From positions 202,091 through 266,090 of the forward strand of contig NZ_BBWZ01000003.1 of NCBI RefSeq assembly GCF_001015055.1: DNA of 64,000 nt. Direction: 5' to 3'. This stretch comes from Aneurinibacillus tyrosinisolvens (GTDB lineage: Bacteria; Bacillota; Bacilli; Aneurinibacillales; Aneurinibacillaceae). The position numbers and the translations under genes are program-made. The stretch's first letter is position 1, and each line of letters opens with the position of its first letter. The notes under the pieces are model-generated. The model searched no databases. It had not been told where the DNA came from and worked only from the letters and a program-made list of their open reading frames with translations. Positions 59,655-64,000 of this stretch are shown here, piece after piece.

Positions 59655-60185
59655 ATGTTTAATACAGAAGGCAGATGTGCAGCGATGGGGAATTTTGATG
59701 TGAGCAGTTATTGCGATGCGATCCAGATGCTGTTGAATGAGCATCCGCCGCTCGTTGCCCGCATTCATAAGCTGGCTGAGGGAGCGAAGTGGCTCGATGA
59801 TGCAGCAGACGGGCAGTGGAATGAGGGAATTCAGGGACTATGTGAACAGGAAGCAAGCTTTAGAATAGATTTGGAGATTCATTCGGCAAAAGAAGAAGAG
59901 GGACTTTTCCCTGTATTGGGAAGACATATCGGAACACAGCAAGGCCCGATCGCCGTGATGGAATGGGAGCACAGTGAAGCAAAAAGATTGCTGTCGGCCT
60001 TCGAAGGGCAGATAAAGCATAGGGAGCAAGCTGGGGAGGCCGCGGCTTCACTTCTAGGTGCCTGTGAGACGCTGCTCTCTCATTTCGCAAAGGAAGAGAA
60101 TGTTCTGTTCCCTATGGCACAAAAGATATTGAGTGAACAGGAAAAAGAGGCATTATGGGGTCTCCTGCAAAACAAGCAGCTTTAA
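59655..60185 (+). CDS. Hemerythrin-like domain protein
   Basis: A 176-residue protein with a hemerythrin HHE domain. Iron-ligand helices are visible: LLNEHPPLVARIHKLAEGAK (His), DLEIHSAKEEEGLFPVLGRH (His, Glu, His), VMEWEHSEAKRLL (Glu and His) and LLSHFAKEENVLFPMAQKIL (His, Glu). Such di-iron proteins bind oxygen or nitric oxide or repair iron-sulfur clusters. Its promoter carries an Fnr-like box at -41.5, which fits a role in low oxygen or nitrate/NO conditions. The ATG at 59655 follows TTGGGGAATTG. It is divergent from fnr. Confidence 0.88.
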   Translation: MFNTEGRCAAMGNFDVSSYCDAIQMLLNEHPPLVARIHKLAEGAKWLDDAADGQWNEGIQGLCEQEASFRIDLEIHSAKEEEGLFPVLGRHIGTQQGPIAVMEWEHSEAKRLLSAFEGQIKHREQAGEAAASLLGACETLLSHFAKEENVLFPMAQKILSEQEKEALWGLLQNKQL

Positions 60186-60217
60186 GATGCTAATAGCTGG
60201 AGGGGATTAAATATCAA

Positions 60218-60248
60218 AAAAAGCAGCTCAACATTTGAGCTGCTTTTT
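60218..60248. terminator. Terminator after the hemerythrin gene
   Basis: AAAAAGCAGCTCAA (60218-60231) and TTGAGCTGCTTTTT (60235-60248) form a 14-bp stem with a 3-base loop, serving both convergent genes. Confidence 0.9.
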
Positions 60249-60288
60249 ACATAAGTGATATTATCGAATATTTCAACAAGTGAGTGGT

Positions 60289-60810
60289 TTATTTTACTTC
60301 AATCACGATACTGCCAAATGATTTATTGTCAACATAAGCATCCAATTTCCAAATGCCCTTTGAAGGTAAAATTAAATAACCGACAGCTTCGGAATAATAA
60401 TGTGGCGGCTTTATAATATTTTCATTGGGTACACCAATGGCTCCTTCAAAAGCTGTAACAACTTTGCCAGTTTCTTTGCTGGTTCCTATCACCTTTACTG
60501 ATTTGTTAAAAAGTTGTTCCGTTTTTTCTGGTGTTCCTCCCCAGATATGAACTAATTGTTTATTTTTTGCTCCTGCAATAACTGGACCATCAACGATAGC
60601 AAACTTGTTGTTAACCCCTTGCAAACCATATGGCACATCTTTCCCGTCAGGGCCAGGTTTAGGAATGGTAAAGACAGGACTTACCTTCCACTCATCTGCT
60701 TTGTTACTTGCAGTCACCGTTCCATTACTCTGCTTAGCTGGCGATGGTTCTGCCTGGGAGCACCCGCCTAGAAATAAACAAAACAAAAGAAAAAACATGA
60801 AGGGCTTCAC
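60289..60810 (-). CDS. Lipoprotein, DUF4871-like
   Basis: A protein of about 173 residues with a lipoprotein signal peptide (VKPFMFFLLFCLFLGGCSQA, lipobox LGGC, cysteine near residue 17). The mature part is beta-rich (VSPVFTIPKPGPDGKDVPYG, LQGVNNKFAIVDGPVIAG, VHIWGGTPEKTEQLFNKSVK). It resembles DUF4871 proteins of Bacillales, exposed on the outer face of the membrane; function unknown. Start GTG 60810 is close behind AGGTGA; an ATG at 60828 includes that site. Confidence 0.75.
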   Translation of the reverse strand: MKPFMFFLLFCLFLGGCSQAEPSPAKQSNGTVTASNKADEWKVSPVFTIPKPGPDGKDVPYGLQGVNNKFAIVDGPVIAGAKNKQLVHIWGGTPEKTEQLFNKSVKVIGTSKETGKVVTAFEGAIGVPNENIIKPPHYYSEAVGYLILPSKGIWKLDAYVDNKSFGSIVIEVK

Positions 60811-60901
60811 ATCGTCACCTATTTCCATTTATTTACAATTATAATTCGAAATAGACAATGTAAAAACCTGCCAAAAGTCCTGAGCTTCCTTTTTTCCTGG
60901 T

Positions 60902-61897
60902 TTATCCTCCGATTTGCGACATCATGCGGGTGGTTGGAATGCCGCTTTTCAGCAATTGTGCCATTTCATGCTGCTGCGGTTTGCGCCGGACGGCTTGATA
61001 AAACCTTTTTTTCATCTCATACGGGTCGTCAAGCACCGGGCGCAAATCCACTTCGTCCTGCCAGTACAGGCACGGTTTTAAGCGGCCGTCAGAAGTTAGG
61101 CGCAGCCGGTTGCAGGAATCGCAAAAATGGCTGCTGATCGGATGGATAAACCCGATACTGCCTTTTGCCCCCGCAAACGTAAACTGCTCGGCAGGCCCAT
61201 TGTTTTTTACTTTCCCATACGGCTGCAGAGTACCGAACTTCTTCGCTTTTAAGCGGACAGTATCAAGGGATACATACTTGCTATCCCACAAATCGCCTGC
61301 ATGGCCAATCGGCATGTATTCAATAAACCGAACATGGAGCGGGGCATCAATAGCAAGCTCAATTAAACGCTCAATATCAGCTTCATTAATATCTTTCATC
61401 AGAACGGTGTTTATTTTAATCGGAGCAAAGCCAACCGCAAGGGACGCTTCGAGCGAGTCAAGAACGTCTTTGAGTGTTCCGCCGCGCGTAATGTAACTGA
61501 AGGTTGCCGGATCAAGCGTGTCCAGGCTTATGTTAACCCGGTTCAATCCCGCCCTCTTGAGTTCAGAAGCGTACTTATGAAGATAAATTCCGTTCGTCGT
61601 TAATGCGATATCTTCGATCCCCGGAATACTGTGCAGCTTTTCGACGAGGACCGGCAGGTTTTTACGCAAAAGCGGCTCTCCGCCGGTCAAACGGATTTTA
61701 CGGACGCCGAGTTCAGCCCCCACCTTTACGATTTGTTCGATTTCTTCATAAGATAGAATATTTTTCTCCGGCTGGCAGTGGTGCATACCATCGGGTACAC
61801 AGTAGCGGCATTTAAGGTTGCATCTGTCCGTTACCGAGATGCGCAAATAATCATGGTGCCGGAAAAACGGGTCAACAAGCGTAGATTGTTCTTTCAA
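60902..61897 (-). CDS. moaA: GTP 3',8-cyclase MoaA (second copy)
   Basis: A radical SAM enzyme of about 331 residues for molybdenum cofactor synthesis. The first cluster motif is VTDRCNLKCRYCVPDGMHHC, with LTGGEPLLRKNLPVLVEKLH. The second is HFCDSCNRLRLTSDGRLKPC. The tail is MSQIGG. Start is TTG 61897 behind GAAGGTG (GTG 61906 is the alternative); longer in-frame extensions are not MoaA-like. It is divergent from the NarI-like gene and its promoter has an Fnr box, so this copy appears dedicated to anaerobic molybdoenzymes, unlike the fdhD-linked copy at 37098. Confidence 0.93.
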   Translation of the reverse strand: MKEQSTLVDPFFRHHDYLRISVTDRCNLKCRYCVPDGMHHCQPEKNILSYEEIEQIVKVGAELGVRKIRLTGGEPLLRKNLPVLVEKLHSIPGIEDIALTTNGIYLHKYASELKRAGLNRVNISLDTLDPATFSYITRGGTLKDVLDSLEASLAVGFAPIKINTVLMKDINEADIERLIELAIDAPLHVRFIEYMPIGHAGDLWDSKYVSLDTVRLKAKKFGTLQPYGKVKNNGPAEQFTFAGAKGSIGFIHPISSHFCDSCNRLRLTSDGRLKPCLYWQDEVDLRPVLDDPYEMKKRFYQAVRRKPQQHEMAQLLKSGIPTTRMMSQIGG

Positions 61898-61931
61898 TGC
61901 ATGCACCTTCTCTATTATCAAATTACGGGTA

Positions 61932-61974
61932 TCATACCAGAACACTCCTTGTCCGACTGTGAAATAAATCACTT
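61932..61974 (-). promoter_or_regulatory. Fnr-dependent promoter of moaA
   Basis: TGTGA-AATAAA-TCACT (61959-61974) is a perfect Fnr box. On the minus strand an extended -10, TGGTATGAT (TATGAT at 61937-61932), gives a start near 61925, so the box centre is at -41.5. Confidence 0.82.
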
Positions 61975-62025
61975 CTCCGGCAGCTGCACGGCACTTTGTG
62001 AACGTAATGTGAAACCCCGAAAATG

Positions 62026-62068
62026 TGTGAAAAAGATCACTCCGGCACCTGAAAATTTCTTTTACTAT
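62026..62068 (+). promoter_or_regulatory. Fnr-dependent promoter of the NarI-like/molybdoenzyme operon
   Basis: TGTGA-AAAAGA-TCACT (62026-62041) is a perfect Fnr box. TACTAT (62063-62068) as -10 gives a start near 62075, with the box centre at -41.5, the class II activation position. Confidence 0.82.
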
Positions 62069-62120
62069 AAAGCTAATCAAACGGCCGTACTTTTTAAATC
62101 AGCATAAGGGAAGTGGGAAG

Positions 62121-63236
62121 ATGAACCCGGATAATCTTGAGAAATCATTTTATTCACGTGCAAGCATGTACAGTTTCTTCATTATTCTTATCGTATTCGT
62201 TACGATGTTCCTCGGAACAAACCAGTTTAAACATATCGATTTAGCTTTGTCCGGCTATATGGTGGCCGCCGGCGTTTGTTTCATCGGCCTTACCTTTCGC
62301 ATTGTCGCTTTCTCGATGAGACCGGCGACAAAAGCGGTGGATAGAAGAAGCCGGAAAAACCTGAAGGATAAAAAACGCAAGAAGCGTTCCTTTAAAGCGA
62401 TTGCCGTTACCCTGTTTGAAAACATTATCCTTCAGAAATTTATCTTTAAACGCGGAATTTACCGCGGCATTCAGCACTTTCTCGTCGCGTACGGCTGTAT
62501 GGGCTCCTTTATTATCACATTTGGACTTGTGTTCGGCTGGTTCCACTTTACACTTGTGGATCCTCAGCACTATGCCATATCCGTTATGGGAATGAAAACC
62601 ATTGTGATGGATGTGGAAGGCTTTCTCGCTTTCATGATTTACAACGGGCTGAACTGGACGGGGGGCATGTGCCTGATCGGATTGTGCATGATGTTCTACC
62701 GCAGAATCAAAGACCGGGATTTACATGTTACACAACGATTTGAATTCGATATTGTCCCGCTCATGATTCTCCTTGCGGTGACCGTTACCGGCCTTGCTCT
62801 CACAGCCAGCGCTGTCTTGTTTCACGGCACATTATACATGACGATATCGATGATTCACCAGCTGACCGTCGTAACCTTGCTCATTTACTTTCCGTTCGGC
62901 AAGCTGTTTCACTTTCCGATTCGGCCGCTGGCAACCGCGGTTCCGATGAATTATCAGGTAGGGGAGGATATACCATTGCACAATTGCAAAGGCTGCGGCA
63001 AAGAATACGCCGCCCAGGAACAAATCGAAGACGTTGTCAGCATTCTAAAAGAGAATGCCTTTGATTTACAGCTCGATGATGGAAGCTACTTAGCTGAATA
63101 TTGCTGGGAATGCCGCCGCAAAATGCGCGCCATGCGCCAGATGAACTTACTAAATCCGCGAAGCAAAGACCCGTATGCTCCGCTCGATACGAACACAGGA
63201 ATTTCAATGCCGGGCTTCAGTAAAAAGAAAGCGTAG
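62121..63236 (+). CDS. NarI-like membrane cytochrome b with cysteine-rich tail
   Basis: A 371-residue membrane protein with five or six helices. Histidine pairs suited to binding b hemes occur in QHFLVAYGCMGSFIITFGLV and SMIHQLTVVTLLIYFPFGKL followed by FHF, the latter close to the HQ...FPFxKLxHF pattern of NarI/HdrE-type subunits. Between helices 2 and 3 is a very basic loop (RRSRKNLKDKKRKKRS). The C-terminal about 100 residues are soluble with two CxxC pairs (NCKGCGKEYAAQEQ and YCWECRRKMRAMRQ), probably zinc- or cluster-binding. The ATG at 62121 follows AAGTGGGAAG. It precedes the molybdopterin oxidoreductase by 12 bases, so it probably passes quinol electrons to it. Confidence 0.78.
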   Translation: MNPDNLEKSFYSRASMYSFFIILIVFVTMFLGTNQFKHIDLALSGYMVAAGVCFIGLTFRIVAFSMRPATKAVDRRSRKNLKDKKRKKRSFKAIAVTLFENIILQKFIFKRGIYRGIQHFLVAYGCMGSFIITFGLVFGWFHFTLVDPQHYAISVMGMKTIVMDVEGFLAFMIYNGLNWTGGMCLIGLCMMFYRRIKDRDLHVTQRFEFDIVPLMILLAVTVTGLALTASAVLFHGTLYMTISMIHQLTVVTLLIYFPFGKLFHFPIRPLATAVPMNYQVGEDIPLHNCKGCGKEYAAQEQIEDVVSILKENAFDLQLDDGSYLAEYCWECRRKMRAMRQMNLLNPRSKDPYAPLDTNTGISMPGFSKKKA

Positions 63237-63248
63237 GAGGAGAACGAC

Positions 63249-64000
63249 ATGGCACTTGATTATATGGCATCGAAAGCGAAAAATTTGCACCGTGAAGGAG
63301 AAAGCTTTATCCCGACCCACTGTTCTTATTGCGGTATGCAGTGTGGAATGAACATCCGCGTGGATGATAAATCAGGAAAAGTCGTAGGGATTGAACCGCG
63401 CTACGAGTGGCCGGTAAACCAGGGACGGCTTTGCCCAAAAGGGGTTACCGCATACCAGCAGGTAGAACATCCCGATCGCATTCTGCGTCCTCTCATTAAA
63501 AAGAACGGGAAATTCGTTGAGTCCTCCTGGAAAGAAGCGTACGACCTGATTGAACGCAAATTTAAAGAAATTCAGGCGAAGTACGGTAAAGATGCGCTCA
63601 GTGTATACGGCGGTGTGTCCATGACCAACGAAAAGTGTTACCTTGTTGGGAAATATGCACGGGTAGGCTTGCAAACGAAACACCTTGACTACAATGGACG
63701 CTATTGCATGTCTTCCGCGGCAGGCGGGTTCAACCTCTCCCTCGGAATGGACCGGGGTTCTACGTTTCCGTGGCCCGACCTTATGCATTCCGACTGCTTC
63801 TTCCTTGCAGGTTCCAATACGGCCGAATGCCACCCAACAAGCATTACCTGGTTCTGGCGCGGCCGGGATAAAGGAGCGAAACTAATCGTAGCCGACCCGC
63901 GTGAAACGCCGACAGCCCGCATTGCGGATGTTCACCTTGACCTTCGCCCGGGAACGGATTCGGCTTTAGCGAACGGGATTATGCACCTTCTTATCAAAGA
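63249..64000 (+). CDS. Molybdopterin oxidoreductase, nitrate-reductase-like (partial)
   Basis: The first 250 residues of a large bis-MGD enzyme; the gene runs off the window. The N-terminal cluster motif is HCSYCGMQCGMNIRVDDKSG with RLCPKG closing the [4Fe-4S] site. The molybdenum ligand is the cysteine in NGRYCMSSAAGGFN, encoded by TGC, so it is not selenocysteine. This resembles the assimilatory (NasC/NasA) and NapA branches. GSNTAECHPTSITWFWRGRD and VADPRETPTARIADVHLDLR are typical of that group. There is no twin-arginine signal, so it is cytoplasmic. ATG 63249 follows AGGAGGAG. With an Fnr promoter and a cytochrome b partner, a respiratory role (nitrate or another oxidant) is inferred. 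Confidence 0.88.
   Translation, partial: MALDYMASKAKNLHREGESFIPTHCSYCGMQCGMNIRVDDKSGKVVGIEPRYEWPVNQGRLCPKGVTAYQQVEHPDRILRPLIKKNGKFVESSWKEAYDLIERKFKEIQAKYGKDALSVYGGVSMTNEKCYLVGKYARVGLQTKHLDYNGRYCMSSAAGGFNLSLGMDRGSTFPWPDLMHSDCFFLAGSNTAECHPTSITWFWRGRDKGAKLIVADPRETPTARIADVHLDLRPGTDSALANGIMHLLIK

Noticed and set aside
63249..64000. Selenocysteine in the molybdopterin oxidoreductase
   Set aside because: The molybdenum-ligand position in NGRYCMSSA is encoded by TGC, an ordinary cysteine.

Overview
The window reads as chromosome of an endospore-forming Firmicute of the order Bacillales, closest in feel to Aneurinibacillus, Brevibacillus or Bacillus. Support: strong AGGAGG-type ribosome binding sites, frequent TTG/GTG starts, an alpha/beta-type small acid-soluble spore protein, a CotF-type coat protein, a Bacillus-type Fnr with its cysteine cluster at the C-terminus, HxlR/hxlAB, and YrhD/YitT/YfiT-type proteins. 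GC is moderate except for one GC-richer MFS gene. No rRNA, tRNA, CRISPR array or prophage was seen.

Layout. 1-5.8 kb: tail of a formate dehydrogenase alpha subunit overlapping a DUF1641 gene, a YitT membrane protein behind 11-bp phased repeats, a cyclopropane-fatty-acid synthase, a divergent CorA-like protein and a CotF-like coat protein. 6.1-10.6 kb: trehalose uptake and cleavage (Cof hydrolase, PTS IIA broken by one missing G, EIIBC, phospho-trehalase). 11-13.3 kb: permease plus formamidase. 13.4-28 kb: mostly single housekeeping or stress genes (secreted phosphoesterase, M48 protease, rhodanese, two MBL hydrolases, DJ-1, ketopantoate reductase, RNase H, AKR, SDR, Mn catalase, parvulin). 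28-32 kb: ilvE, a 396-bp IS remnant with 16-bp terminal inverted repeats, and a GC-rich drug exporter. 32-38.9 kb: TatD, a DMT transporter, a frameshifted Gfo/Idh oxidoreductase, hxlR/hxlAB (formaldehyde fixation), moaA and fdhD. 39-49.9 kb: LysM protein, permease, haloacid dehalogenase, an AhpD/CMD-like gene with an in-frame TGA, LysR-YeiH, fructokinase plus oligo-1,6-glucosidase, zinc-ribbon proteins and YfiT. 49.9-51.2 kb: three gene remnants. 51.2-58.6 kb: split feoB, feoA, MATE, SASP, pncB, a second DUF1641 gene, DUF1904. 58.8-64 kb: fnr, hemerythrin, lipoprotein, second moaA, a NarI-like cytochrome b and a molybdopterin oxidoreductase running off the window.

How it works together. The right end looks like a small anaerobic-respiration regulon: fnr is present, and three promoters (hemerythrin, moaA, cytochrome b/oxidoreductase) each carry an Fnr-like box centred 41.5 bp before the inferred start site. 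Molybdenum cofactor genes (two moaA, fdhD) and molybdoenzymes occur at three places. Formaldehyde is fixed by HxlAB under HxlR. Two disaccharide routes (PTS trehalose; glucosidase plus fructokinase) sit apart.

The most notable observation is an intact-looking carboxymuconolactone decarboxylase/AhpD-like gene at 42346-42792 (minus) whose CxxC redox motif reads C-D-Y-TGA. The TGA lies exactly where the second cysteine belongs and is followed by a stem-loop, so a selenoprotein is a serious possibility alongside a plain nonsense mutation. Two frameshifts in GGGG runs and one fusion at an A10 run suggest homopolymer indels, real or from sequencing.
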